From contig JBBBWG010011779.1 in assembly GCA_037176905.1 (NCBI GenBank), positions 23,396-87,395 of the forward strand: a stretch of DNA of 64,000 nucleotides, given 5' to 3'. This DNA is from Azolla pinnata (taxonomy: Eukaryota; Streptophyta; Polypodiopsida; Salviniales; Salviniaceae). The position numbers and the translations under genes are program-made. The notes below the pieces were generated by a model. That model saw nothing but the letters and a program-made list of their open reading frames with translations. It was not told where the DNA came from and did not search any database. Positions 13,901 to 25,900 of this stretch are shown in pieces (position 1 is the stretch's first letter; each line of letters begins with the position of its first letter).

Positions 13901-16542
13901 CTTCCAATAAGGTTACGTTTTCCATGACTAGATATTTGAGATTGGTGGGGGCACTGGAACTTGTGCAAAAAACGTATTGGACTATGTAAAGCTTGAAGAT
14001 CCAGGGGTTTATGACAACATGAAGTACATGTACGTTCGATTGCTCCATAACTTACTTGAATACACATCTGAATTGTTTTCAATTTTATGCTAATGGAAAG
14101 TGTTCCTCAAAGGGTTATATGAGCAACTACATATAAGTCCTGACCAGTCTAAATCAAACTGAGCTTGATAACTATTATGGATGTTGGACGCTCCACTCAT
14201 TTTACATATTGAGGGATGATGCATTCCAGGCACCCCGTAGAGTGACATCAACCAAGAAACCATGATACTAGTTCAAACTCCACCAAGGCATTGATACTAT
14301 TTCAGTGTACAGATGATTTGTGCTGTCCTTGAAGTGTAGGTACATGAACTTTTTTTATCGGATTGACTTTTTCCAACAATTCATAATCATTCTCTTGCAT
14401 TCAGGCATTTCTTGTCACTTAGTATTCTTGAATATGAGAGGGAAATGTGCCATTTTTGGGTCCTTGAAGGATTTTTAAAATCTGAATCAATGTGGAAATC
14501 AAGAGTTTCATGTGATGCCAAAGGATGACTCATTTCATGAATTTTTCTCGCCAATCGTAGAAGTTAAGGAAATTTTAGCATCCATTTATAGCCACTATAT
14601 TGTGCTAAACCACTTCGCAACCCTTTTCACAACAGTGTATAAAGCAGCGTCCCCAAGGGGTTGCAGTCAGATCTTTCACCTCTTTTCCATCATCATGTAG
14701 TTCAGTTTAGCATTTCCATTATTGTTCCTTTTTGTTCCTATTTCTGATGCTCTCTTTCAAGCAAAACTATAGCTAGATTAAACACGTCAAAGGCTTACAT
14801 CAAGGTATTGTGAAATGTAATTTAAGCCCTGATATGTTGATTTTGCCAATGTGGTTTTTCCAGACTGTAATTGGATCTGTCAGCTACCTCATCAATACTT
14901 GTTTTGCAGTTCTGTTGAAATAAGTGATGCGTTGGCTAGAATACAACTCTCTTATGTTCATAGAGATGATACACACAAATCACACTTTTCTGTAGAGTGT
15001 CGAGATGCATCTCAGAAAAGAGGATGGGGTAATGTAATCACTTCTAGAGAACGATGGACGTACTTAATAGTTTCCATTCACTGGTCAAATATAAGAAAGC
15101 AATAATTTGATTCTCTAATGCAGGGAAAGTTGATGGATACCCATGCTTTGTGATCATGCTTGAGGTAATTCATTAATATCTTGTCAATCAATATCTTATT
15201 CTGACCACAGTGTTCAGATTTTATATGAGCACATGCTTCCAGGTGCTTGATAATCAGCCACATGATCTCATTTACAAGGAGAATCCTGCGTCGATGTGGA
15301 TGGAAACTCGGCTATCGAAAGCGTATGGATTTCAATGGTACAAATGTTTATGCTTGTATAGATATATACATCATTGATAGGTTGTCAGCTCATCTTTTAG
15401 TTCAACAAACGGCAAGCTGATGGAAGTCTATCAGCCAGTGAAAGATCCTCTCGTACAACGTTGCATTGACATCTTGGAGTACGGATCGAACCCAGAATCT
15501 CCATGGATGGTGACTTTGAAGAACGTGCTTTCAAATATCATTCCACTAAAGAAGAAGATTTGGATTCCTACTGCAACCTTAGTAAGTTTGAAGATAAAAA
15601 ATTTTCAGTTTTTAACAAAGTAGTCAAAGTCTGGTATGCCAAGCTTCTAAAACTGATATAATTTTTCCACAGCAATTGCTAGAGACATTGTATACATGCC
15701 GCCCGAATATGTCATTGATCATATCGGACTTTGATTCTCTTCCAGATGTCAAAGTTGGAGGGATTTGTGCTCCTCTAGTCTCAAGGAAGGTACGAAAGAT
15801 GTTTTCTTATCTACCCTTCCATGAACATGCTTTTATCATCATTACAAACTAGTTATTATTATTTTACAGGTAGGGAAATCTCAATGCGAGGTTTAATTCC
15901 ACGTACGAAAATCATTGTGAAAAAATGTTGAAAGAAAGAGGCCATTGTAACATGGATCTATGCATAGACACATACAAACACACACATATGGATAGATAGA
16001 TAGATAGATATCGATATAGATGTATACATAGTGCTCCTTCCAGAGTTATTTTTGTCTCATGCAAAATGATGCTTGCGCAGAAAGAGGGCATCACTGAAGA
16101 CCTGAACTCATACCTTGATGCTAAGGCATGTTACTTTTTCAGAACACAATAGTTTGCTTTTTCATAGCATTTCAGTGAGAGGACTATGTTGATTTATTCT
16201 GACAGGGAGACGCTGACATATTTTTCCCCACTGATTTTGACTTCCTGAGAAATATGGATATTCAGTGCTCCAGTATACTTGGGAAGAATGGAGCAGATGC
16301 CAAGAAAGGGATCCACAGGAATATAGTAATGGAAAACAAGCCCTTCCTTTTTTATGCTTTCATCTTCGTCCTTCTCCATTATTTAATTTTTTTGTGTTTA
16401 TGTTTCAAAGCTTTCTACATCGAGCTTTATGAAGCGATATGCAGACATATCGAGGACGCAGACTCGGAGTAGTTTCAACCCTTTGCTTGATGACTACAGC
16501 AATATGAAATTTTATCTTAGTCAACGGAGGAGGCATCAATAA
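10968..16542 (+). CDS. NDUFAF7/MidA-like protein arginine methyltransferase, mitochondrial complex I assembly
   Basis: Thirteen exons join in phase: 10968-11075, 11243-11354, 12343-12425, 12860-12925, 13932-14029, 14910-15028, 15124-15164, 15243-15337, 15401-15581, 15673-15789, 16081-16125, 16206-16325 and 16411-16542, giving 438 residues, as expected for the family. The Arg/Ser-rich N-terminus looks like a mitochondrial presequence. Family blocks are RDFIHQALYNPQHGYF, the SAM-binding EIGGGTGT (about residues 126-133), LDNQPHDL, and the C-terminal ADIFFPTDF and FNPLLDDY. In animals NDUFAF7 symmetrically dimethylates an arginine of NDUFS2 early in complex I assembly, and the plant role is presumed the same. 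The intron after 16125 has a GC donor (AAG then GCATG), the only non-GT donor I found. The four largest introns (0.85-1 kb) hold no other gene. Exon 7 is only 41 bases. Confidence 0.93.
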
Positions 16543-17580
16543 TTCAGCAAAGAAGCCATGCGACGGAGTTGTCGTTCCTAATTGTCGAGATTTCATTGGC
16601 AATTGACAAATAACATATAATACTGCTAACGGAAACTATTCGAGAAAGCCTAATCCTTGGTTTTGTGAGAAGCTTGTCTAGTGATAAGAATGCTCACGGA
16701 ACTGGGATGTTGCGTTTCATTTCTTTTGGAGGACTTTTAAACAGACTAGAAACAGAGCCCATTCATATCAATCAATAAGTTCCAAAGGAATTCATACACT
16801 ATTAATGTTGACATGCTATTCATTGAAGTCAAAAACATCAATGCGTCTGCTTTAGGACTGGGGCCCCATGCGACCTCATGGAGGCCTGAGTTCAGCTTAC
16901 ATGAAAAAGGGAGGTGGGTAGAGGGTTTATTGAAAAGTGAGTTTGGCATATTTCACTTTGAGAAGTGTATACAAGTGAAGAAATTGTGGGATCATCTAAA
17001 ATCTGCCCAAGACTCTTTGGTAGATACAGTAAATGCGTGCCTGTGCTGCGCATTCATACAGATTTTGCTCCATTCATGCATTTTCTATATTGACAGGTTA
17101 GATGTGCGTGTGCATGTGTGTTGTGCTTCTTTCTAACGGAATGCTTAATTCATTTTGCTTATGATGATTAGTTGCATAGAGATGAAAGGAAATCGGGTTC
17201 TTTTTGTTTGAGATGAGGAATCGTAGAAGATCAACACGACGCGTCTATGTTGAACATGAGAACCAGGATGGTTTTATTACTCAGGGGTTACAGTATAATG
17301 CAAATGGAAACTTCAGATGGCCTGATTTTGGGGAATGCACGCTGATCAAATGCATCTCAGCATCGATGTGTCTGATCAGACTGGATTCCCTTCGTAATAT
17401 GCTTCCATTTAGTAAGCTACTACTTTGACTCAACTTAAATACAAAGTGAGTTTCTCCTCATGCATCCAAGAAGCCTTTGACAATCTCCACCAGTTTTTTT
17501 AAGCATGCTCAAACTGCATGTTCTCAACCATGATCTCAACCATTTTTAACACCTATTTTGCTGGAATTCTGTATCTGTAT
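16543..17580. other. Convergent intergenic region between NDUFAF7-like and PPR genes
   Basis: 3' flanks of two convergent genes. The sequence looks unique and contains no tandem array. Two small open frames (16813-17136 and 17204-17428, plus strand) lack a recognisable domain and have no splice or codon evidence, so I do not call them. Confidence 0.6.
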
Positions 17581-19983
17581 TCATACATCTGTCTTTGCTT
17601 CTGCTCTGGCATATATGTTAGACATCAATACATATGAGGGAGCTTCCCCTGGGTCATGATCAAACACGTGGTCGAATGCATGCTCCGCGAATGGTTTGTT
17701 ATTGTGTGTTTGACAAGCGCCTAACAAAGATGACCAAAGTGTTGCATCAGGCTGCATTGGCACCTTCGACAGTATGCTTTCCAAGTACCCAAGGTCCCCC
17801 GCTCGTGCAAGGCTATCCATTATACCGCCGAAATGCTTAACCTCTGGTGCTATTCCGAATTTGCTCATCGATCCGAAGAACTGTATGCCCTTATCCACAG
17901 AGCCAGAATGACTGAAAGCAAAAAACATCGAGAGGAAAGTGACCGCATCTGGCTTGATACCAGCGGCAGCTTGCATCCTCTCGAAGCACTCTAAGCAGGC
18001 ATTTAAGTCACCATCTTGTGCGTATCCCGCGATCAAGGAATTCCAAGAAGCGACATCTTTTGTCGTCAATCGGTCGAACACAGCTTGGGCATCGAGCATA
18101 CTTGAACAACCTCCATATGCGTGAACTAGGGTGTTTGCAAGAAGGGGTTTATTATCATCGCAACCTATGCAGAAAATCATAAGGTGAATCAATCTACATA
18201 AATGCGCACTTCCTGCGGTTCCACTGCAAGCTCGCAACATGTAGACCAACGTGATGTCATCTGGTAGAGGCCCAGCTTCTAGCATCTTTCGGAACAAGAG
18301 CAGAGCCTTTTCTTGCTGACCAGATTTCTCGACATATGCTGAAAGCATCACGTTCCATGAAACAGTATCCCGTTGTCGAAGCTCATCGAATACACTTTCT
18401 GCATCTGCGGTTGATCCACACTTTCCATACATCTTCACCAGGCTATTGCCGACAAACAAATGACAAGCCAAATGTTTCCTCTTGGCATCCTCGTGAAGAG
18501 CTCGGCCAACCATAAGAGCCACTGATGGAATGCCCGATTTATGTATTGTTCGGGATTTCTCCGTATCTTCGAGTAAGCAGCATGCCCTAAGGAATATTAC
18601 AAAGCTCCATCGATCTGGATTTATGTCCCTTTGCTGCATTACCTTATACAACTGTAAAGCTCTCGTCACATACCCTTGCTCGATGTATGCCAGAGCCATT
18701 TCATTCCATGAAACATTATTCTGGGACCCATCCATGCCACAAAACACATGCTCGGCTTCGACAATGGTACCGCACTTGGCATACATGCTCAGGAGTACAT
18801 TGTTCACGTAGATATCGAACACCGAGCCTTTTTTCCGTAGATCGGAATGCAACGCTCGCCCTATTTCCAAAGCAATCGCGACTTTACTACACGACCGCAT
18901 ATCCGTGCAACCTGAATCTTCGCTCTTCGCAAGAACACAGCATGCCTGCAAGGAAATCACAAAGGTGCGTAGATCAAGCTCGACGCATTCCGCTCGTATT
19001 TGGCGGAATAGACGGAAAGCCTTCTCCACTAGGCCATGCTCTACATACGCCGAAAGCATCGCATTCCACGACACAATGTTGCGAGGCGAGATGTCGAGGA
19101 AGGCAAGCTCCGCTTCTCCGATGCATCCGCATTTGCTGTACATACCGATGAGCGCACTGCCCACGAAGACATCTTCAGCGAACCCACTCTCCCGAGCATC
19201 GCCATGGATCCTTCTCCCTAGCCCCAGATTCGATGTGCTGGCGCAAGCTTTGGCCAAGGTAGCGAACGTGAATTTGTCCGGTTCGACGCCTCGCTCCACC
19301 ATGTCTACATACATTTGCAACGCCAGATGGCCTTTCTTATGGTCGGTCAAGGAAGACATCATGGCGGTCCAAGAGAACACGTTGCGATGCGGAAGCCTGT
19401 CGAACAAGATCAATGCGTCATCGAGGCTCCCACATTTGGCCAGCGTGACCGCGAGATACTCTCCGACGAAGCTCGCCATGTGCAGCCCGTGGCGAGCGAG
19501 ATGGGCGTGCAAAAGGCCCGCGTAATCGGGCCTCTTGCAGGCATTGCAGAGCTTGAGCAGCGACAGGTACACGAATTCGGAGGGGAAGAAGCCGCCCTCG
19601 GCGTGTACGCGAGACAGCGACTCGAATGCGGATCCGATGTCGCCTTCTTGGCACAAGGATTGGATCTCCCGGCCCGCGGCGGCGAGTCTGATCTTGCCGA
19701 AGGAATCGTCGAGGCGAGGGAGGAGGCGAGGTCTGACCCACGATGGGGTGAGCTCTTGGTCGAGCCAGAGGGGTTCCCGGGAGGCCATGTGCGTGAAATC
19801 GGGCTGCTGCGGCCTCGTCTTGTTCATCCTGTTGTCCCACCATTGGGAGGGGTCCAAGAGGAGGGATTCCCACAGCTCTTCTTGGAGATGCTGATGGCGA
19901 TGGCGAGGGCGATGGCGAGGGAGGATGTGGATGGATCTACGGCGGCTTGAGGCGCCGCTGGAGAGCCCAGCATACGGCTTCAT
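17581..19983 (-). CDS. Pentatricopeptide repeat protein, PLS class, ending inside the E motif
   Basis: A single uninterrupted exon encodes 800 residues. An Arg/His-rich N-terminal segment suggests organelle import. From about residue 100 to the end, PPR units repeat with typical signatures (YAKCG, NALL, SWNAM, GRALH, FLSMFFAFSHSG), alternating P, L and S motifs. PLS-class proteins bind organelle RNA, and many specify C-to-U editing sites with a C-terminal E and DYW deaminase domain. Here the protein stops right after the YVLMSNIYA element, where the E motif normally continues, so E2 and DYW are absent. If it edits RNA it would need a deaminase in trans; otherwise it may act in RNA stability or splicing. 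I read on past the stop and found neither a continuation nor a splice donor leading to a DYW domain. The gene starts about 145 bases from a large TTAGGG-like array. Confidence 0.93.
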   Translation of the reverse strand: MKPYAGLSSGASSRRRSIHILPRHRPRHRHQHLQEELWESLLLDPSQWWDNRMNKTRPQQPDFTHMASREPLWLDQELTPSWVRPRLLPRLDDSFGKIRLAAAGREIQSLCQEGDIGSAFESLSRVHAEGGFFPSEFVYLSLLKLCNACKRPDYAGLLHAHLARHGLHMASFVGEYLAVTLAKCGSLDDALILFDRLPHRNVFSWTAMMSSLTDHKKGHLALQMYVDMVERGVEPDKFTFATLAKACASTSNLGLGRRIHGDARESGFAEDVFVGSALIGMYSKCGCIGEAELAFLDISPRNIVSWNAMLSAYVEHGLVEKAFRLFRQIRAECVELDLRTFVISLQACCVLAKSEDSGCTDMRSCSKVAIALEIGRALHSDLRKKGSVFDIYVNNVLLSMYAKCGTIVEAEHVFCGMDGSQNNVSWNEMALAYIEQGYVTRALQLYKVMQQRDINPDRWSFVIFLRACCLLEDTEKSRTIHKSGIPSVALMVGRALHEDAKRKHLACHLFVGNSLVKMYGKCGSTADAESVFDELRQRDTVSWNVMLSAYVEKSGQQEKALLLFRKMLEAGPLPDDITLVYMLRACSGTAGSAHLCRLIHLMIFCIGCDDNKPLLANTLVHAYGGCSSMLDAQAVFDRLTTKDVASWNSLIAGYAQDGDLNACLECFERMQAAAGIKPDAVTFLSMFFAFSHSGSVDKGIQFFGSMSKFGIAPEVKHFGGIMDSLARAGDLGYLESILSKVPMQPDATLWSSLLGACQTHNNKPFAEHAFDHVFDHDPGEAPSYVLMSNIYARAEAKTDV

Positions 19984-20128
19984 CCCTGATCAGCAGCAGC
20001 AGCAGCAGCAGCATGCTGCTGGAGCTGAGAACGGAAGAGAGTTCCTCGCCTTCTCTGTGGAGCATCCCCTGCAAGCACAGAAGAGCTTCTGGGCAGAAGA
20101 AGCTCTCAGTCTATAGTCTAGTTTGGAG

Positions 20129-21040
20129 GGTCATTCTGGTAGGATTAGGGTTAGGGTAAGGAGTTAGGGATTAGGGTTAGGGTAAGGAGTTAGGGATTAG
20201 GGTTAGGGTAAGGAGTTAGGGATTAGGGTTAGGGTAGGGAGTTAGGGTAAGGAGTTAGGGTTAGGGTAAGGGGTTAGGGGTTAGGATTAGGGTTCGGGTA
20301 AGGGGTTAGGGGTTAGGATTAGGGTTCGGGTAAGGAGTTAGGGATTAGGGCTAGGGTAAGGGGTTAGGGGTTAGGATTAGGGTTAGGGTAAGGAGTTAGG
20401 GGTTAGGATTAGGGTTAGGGTAAGGAGTTAGGGGTTAGGATTAGGGTTAGGGTAAGGAGTTAGAGGTTAGGATTAGGGTTATGGTCAGGGGTGAGGGGTT
20501 AGGGGTTAGGATTAGGGTTAGGGTAAGGAGTTAGGGGTTAGGATTAGGGTTATGGTCAGGGGTGGGGGGTTAGGGGTTAGGATTAGGGTTAGGGTAAGGA
20601 GTTAGGGGTTAGGGTTTAGAGGTTAGGATTAGAATTATGGGTTAGGGGTTCAGGATTAGAGTTAGGGTTTAGAGGTTAGGATTAGGGTTAGGGATTATCG
20701 GTTAGGGGTTTAGGATTAGAGTTAGGGGTTTAGGATTAGAGTTAGGGGTTTAGGATTAGGATTAGGGTTGGGAGTTAGAGGTTGGGGGCTAGGATTAGGG
20801 TTAGGGGTTAGAGGTTAGGGGTTTAGGATTAATGTTAGGGTTTAGGATTAGGGTTAGGATCGGCCGACGGCTATAACACAAAAATGAAATCGATGCAATG
20901 AGGGGATTTTCGTGATGGATCGGGCGTTAGGGTTAGGGTTAGGGTCAGGGATCAGGATCAAGGTCAAGGTTTAGGATTTGGGTCAGGGGTCAGGGGTTTA
21001 GGGATTAGGGTTAGGATCAAGGTTAGGGTTCAGGATTAGG
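20129..21040. repeat. Interstitial degenerate telomere-like array (TTAGGG/TTAGGGTAAGGAG)
   Basis: About 0.9 kb of G-rich repeats on the plus strand built from TTAGGG, GGATTAGGG and GGGTAAGGAG. In the middle a higher-order unit of about 32 bases (GGATTAGGGTTAGGGTAAGG followed by AGTTAGGGGTTA) repeats several times. The array breaks near 20860-20920 and resumes. The hexamer TTAGGG dominates over the standard plant heptamer TTTAGGG. It lies between divergent genes, so it is interstitial and not a chromosome end in this window. Confidence 0.93.
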
Positions 21041-21285
21041 GTTTTTGACGTATTCTATATGCATGCGTGGGGATTATTATGAACGCCTTCGTCAGCTGCG
21101 GCCTGCCGATCGATCTTATGCGGTGCGAGCGAGCAGCCGATAAAAAACTGTGCGAAACATTGTGCGGGAAGAACGAGCAGGAGTAACAACCGGGAATAAA
21201 CAGCAGGAATAACAGTCGATGATGCGGAGACTGGAGCTGAAGAATGATCGATGATGGATCGCCAACCATTTTGACATGCCGGAGA

Positions 21286-21286
<1 letters not shown>

Positions 21287-21330
<44 letters not shown>
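21287..21330. repeat. (CAA)n microsatellite
   Basis: About 15 perfect CAA units. In one frame it encodes poly-Gln inside a 157-codon frame that is otherwise unremarkable. No gene is supported here. Confidence 0.95.
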
Positions 21331-21606
21331 GAGACTCGGCGCCGAATCGTTGACGATGATCCACTTAACATGGACTACTCTCTCTGTAGACGAAGCAGAA
21401 ACATCCAATCATCGCTGTGCGTTTGGAACGAATCCGGTCTGGAACTCGCGCCCGTTCGCAGCACAAGGTTGCGGAATCTCACAACCGTTATATCAAAGCA
21501 GATTCCAGGTTCTGGTCTATATGGCAATTCTCCAGACTGCCTCGGCATGCGATTGCTTCCGGGAACGAACGCCATACCCATCAGCTGGCCAATCTTGTCG
21601 CTGCCG

Positions 21607-22695
21607 TCGTCATCATCATCACCATCATCACCATCACTAGCACCACCATCATCACCATCACCAGCACCACCATCACCAACATCATCATCAACACCAGCAC
21701 TAGCACCACAACTATGATCAACATCAGCATCACCACCAACGCCAGCAACAACGCCACAACCATCGCCATCACCGTCATCACCATCACCACCACCATCGAC
21801 ATCATCATCACCATCAACAGGCACCACCACCACCACCATCACCATCACCATCATCAACATCAGCATCAACATCATCAACATCAGCATCAACATCACCATC
21901 ACCATAATCAACATCATCAACATCAACATCAACATCACCACCACCACCACCATCACCACCACCACCATCACCATCACCATCACCACCATCATCACCATCA
22001 CCACCACCACCACCATCACCACCACCACCATCACCATCACCATCACCATTGTCATCACCATCATCATCACCACCACCACCACCATCACCATCACCATCAC
22101 CATCATCATCACCACCACCATCACGATCTTCACGATAAGCACCACCACAACCATAACAAGCATCATCACCACCATCACCATCATCAGCATCACCAACATC
22201 ACCGATCGGCACCACCATCGGCACCGCCATCACCAACATCATCGATCAGCACCGCCATCATCAGCCAGCACCACCACCACCACCATCATCACCATCATCA
22301 ATCAGCCGCATCAGCATCAGCATCAGCATCAGCATCACCATCATCATCATCAATCACCACCACCATCACCATCATCGATCAACAGCAGCCGTCACCATCA
22401 TCAATCGGTGCCATTGTCATAATCAATCACCGCCATCATCGTCATGACCACCACCATCATCACCGCCACCACCATCATCATCATCACCACCACCACCATC
22501 ATCACCACCATCAACATCATCACCACCATCACCACCATCACCATCATCACCATGATCATCACCACCACCACCACCACCACCACCACCACCACCATCATCA
22601 TCATCATGATCATGATCATGATCATCACCAGCATCATTATGATGATGATGATGATGATGACGATGGTCATCATCACTATCGTCATCATCATCAGA
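21607..22695. repeat. 1.1-kb CAC/CAT (ATC/ACC) trinucleotide array
   Basis: A long imperfect array of CAC, CAT and ATC triplets with occasional CAG and CGA. Every frame stays open because the repeat lacks stops. Plus-strand frames read poly-His or Thr/Ile; minus-strand frames read poly-Val/Met or Asp/Gly. These long open frames are artefacts of composition. Together with the GAG and GA tracts that follow, it fills the flank upstream of the GAUT-like gene. Confidence 0.95.
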
Positions 22696-22798
22696 CTGGG
22701 GTCTGAGCTGGAGCGAGAGAGTTCGTGCAGGAAGCAACAGAGAGCACCGAGCAGGAAGCAGCAGAGCACGCAGAGCAGAGATACAGCGAGCGCAGAGA

Positions 22799-22955
22799 AG
22801 AGAGGAGGAGGAGGAGGAGGAGGAGGAGGAGGAGCTGCTCCGTTTCTTGTTCCTCCATCGCCTCTGTTCTGTTCTTCTCTGTGGAAGGAAACACAGACCA
22901 AGAAACACTGACACGAAGGGGAGAGAGAACGAGAGAGAGAGAGAGAGAGGGAGCG
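22799..22955 (+). promoter_or_regulatory. Purine-rich (GAG)n and (GA)n 5' leader of the GAUT-like gene
   Basis: A (GAG)n block at about 22801-22833 and a (GA)n block at about 22918-22953 precede the start codon by a few bases. GA/CT tracts in plant promoters and 5' UTRs are recognised by GAGA-binding BPC factors, but that role is inferred here. The reading frame is open upstream of the chosen ATG, but that part is repeat-encoded. Confidence 0.5.
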
Positions 22956-25900
22956 ATGGCGAAGGGAGATCCTTTGCTCATCATGGACTTCCTTCTTCTT
23001 CTCCTTCTTCCTCCTCCTCCTCCTCCACCTGCTCCTTCTCGTTCGCCTTCTTCCCCTCTTCCTCCCAGTAGCAATCGCAGCAATTCTGGCAGTGGCAGGA
23101 GCAGGAGCAGGAGCGGCAATGGTTATCGGCGCTGGAGCAGCGGGAGGTGGAGCTCCGTCGCCATCGCTGCTTTGCTCGGCTCCCTCTTCCTCATCTCCCA
23201 CTCCTGCTCGCTCGCAGCGGATGCCGCCCACAGCCGAGGTGACCTCCGCCCTAACCCTAATTTCATCTTCCTCTTCCCCCTTCCTTTTGCATTCTGCTCG
23301 ATGCATCGTGAAAATCATACGCCATCGCCATCACGCACCTTGCATCGTACGCCCGTGCACCACTCTCCACGTACTGCAGTCCGTGCTTCGTTGCTTCTTG
23401 CTCCATCATCGATAACCGTCGCCATTGCCGCCTCTTGCTTTTCGCGGCTCCGCCCAGATTTGCCTAACTCTGCTGATTGCTTCTTGCTTTCTTGATTTCT
23501 CAGGTCGGGATCGTCTTGCAAATGCCGAGCGCACATCTCTTCTGGTAAGCCTTCCATGTCCTTCGATGAAGAACTTCAGACTCCGTTCCATTTTTTCCAC
23601 TTCCACGTCCTTCTTGCAGAGACGAATGAATTTATCTGCTCAGTTGCTGCATTCTTTTCTCTCAATCGCGCTATTTTGGACAGCCGATAGTTGTACAGAG
23701 ATAGAAAATCCCTCGATTTACCAGGATTAGCTGCACGTATGCCCCTAGATAGCATCCAAATCCGTTGTTATGTTGTAGACATGAAGTGATCGTTCTTGAT
23801 GTGAATCATGTGTATTTGGGGCTTTCTTCTTCCCGTGAAGCTACCAATTACCTGATCATGTGCCGGGGGTGATTGTTGCTTATGCGAGCTCTGTATATTA
23901 TTGGGCTTTGTATTCTATGATCGAACTGCTGCTGATGGCAACCTTGAGGAAGAAAGAAAGCTTGTGTTATAAATAGACGTGACACACACACATCCATCTC
24001 TGTGTTTGTATGTGTATAGATTTGGATGTTAATACACATTATTGCGGACACATCTTTCTATCTATCTCTATTTGTGTCTATTTGTATGTATGTACGTGTG
24101 CATATTGTTTTGTATGTGTGTATGTAAGAGATGAACTCTGGAGCACCTGATGATCCTATTGCACAAAGCTCCTGATTGTGCTGACTCATTGAGGTATGGC
24201 TTGATAACGGATATATCAAGTGATATCTGATCAGGTGGAACTAGACGCGTCTTTCTTATCAGAATCAGAACACATAGAAAGAGTGTATCCATTCATCAAC
24301 ACCTGATGCAATCCAACATCAATATATATATATATATATAGACACACAGAGAGAGAGAGAGAGAGATCAGTGTTCTTCCTTGTGTGTATTTTAAATGTCC
24401 TTTCCATTGCTTGGTTAGAAGCCTTGCTAGTTTGCTGTGTGTATACAATAGGGCATTTTATCTCTTTAAAATTTCTTTCTATGCATTGTACCTCTTTTTG
24501 TGTGTATATAATACAGAAATTTGAGTTTAGGTCTCTAATTTTCTCTAAAGTAGCTGGAATATAAGGCATTTCGGAGTTCTCCTCTGAAAATTAGAGAGCT
24601 AAACTCAAATTTTCTGAGAGATGCATAGGTGAGAGATCATGCTGCTCAGAAAAGTTTGGGGTTCATATTTTCCTTTTAACTAGCTTACAAGGTCGTGTCG
24701 TGTACTAGTGGTGACAAACTAGGACAGTGAATTTGGTTCCATGTCAGTTCCTCCTGTATTCTGATAGTCATCCCCCTTACCTGATAGACAAACAACTAAT
24801 CTTAAAAGCCACATCTGGAAGCAAGACATACTAACCGAAGTATTAACGTGTGACGAGCAACCAAATGTAGTTATCCTTCGGGTCTCATTTATAATGTCCA
24901 TGTACAGGCCAAAAACTTAGTTTTCTTTACAGTTTGAAACAGATATTACCAGCATATAGCAAGTCAGTACATGTTGAATAAATTTTTTGTTCATTTTTGC
25001 TGTGCAAGTATATTTAATTTCAAAAGAGCTGTTCTATTACATCGTGGCACAACTGTTCTATTTATTTAACTGGAGTGGGGACAGTTATTTTACCGTCAAG
25101 TCTTGTATGTATACTCATTTTTGCATACTTGAATTGATGTCTGATAAAAAAAACTAGCATTTCTTGTTTATATTGAACATTAGATGGTTAAGAATATCAC
25201 AAAACGCTTCTATGAACTTTCGGTAGCTTTGTGTGCACAATGCAGAAACGGCGAGTCACCCCGAAGAAATCACTATCAACAGAACCTAGCAAATGTGATG
25301 CCTCAGTCAAAAGGCTGAGATCTGCAATTTTTGCAAAAGAGGAGGAAGTTCTTGAATTGAGAGAGGAGGCTACATTTCTAAGTAAACTTGCTGCAAGGAC
25401 AATCCGGAAGGGTTTGCATTGTTTATCCCTACAGTTAACCATCCAATACTACAATTATGTACAAAAAGAGGTACCTACTACAAATAGAACAACATTGGAA
25501 GATGATAGACTTTACCACTACATCATATACTCGGAGAATATTCTTGCTGCTGCAGTAGTAGTCAATTCTACTATCAGCAATGCTAAGGTGGCACTTATCT
25601 TTACTGCCTGTTTTTGCAATCCCTGATATTTCAAGGGAAACACTTTTGAGTTTTCATTGTTTCCCAAATGCTCGTGAAAAATACCCGATTTCCCCACATG
25701 CCTATTATTGATTTCCTGTCAGTCTACCAGAGGCATTTGCGAAATAATGGAAACTCAAGGGTAATTCAGAAAGTTTCACCGTATTTTTTTACACGTGCGC
25801 ATTCTAACATACTGTTTTTCTATGCAACAGGAGCCTCAACGACATGTTTTCCATATACTAACAGATAGCCTTAACTATGCTGCAATGCAAATGTGGTTCT

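Noticed and set aside
17204-17428. Possible small gene of 74 codons
   Set aside because: No recognisable domain, no splice partner and AT-rich surroundings; it is more likely 3' flank.
19315-19950. Plus-strand frame of 211 codons opposite the first PPR gene
   Set aside because: Antisense shadow of GC-rich PPR coding sequence; no domain, whereas the minus strand shows clear PPR units.
21417-22706. Open frame of 429 codons rich in His
   Set aside because: It is produced by the CAC/CAT array, has equivalents in other frames and on the other strand, and lacks any domain.
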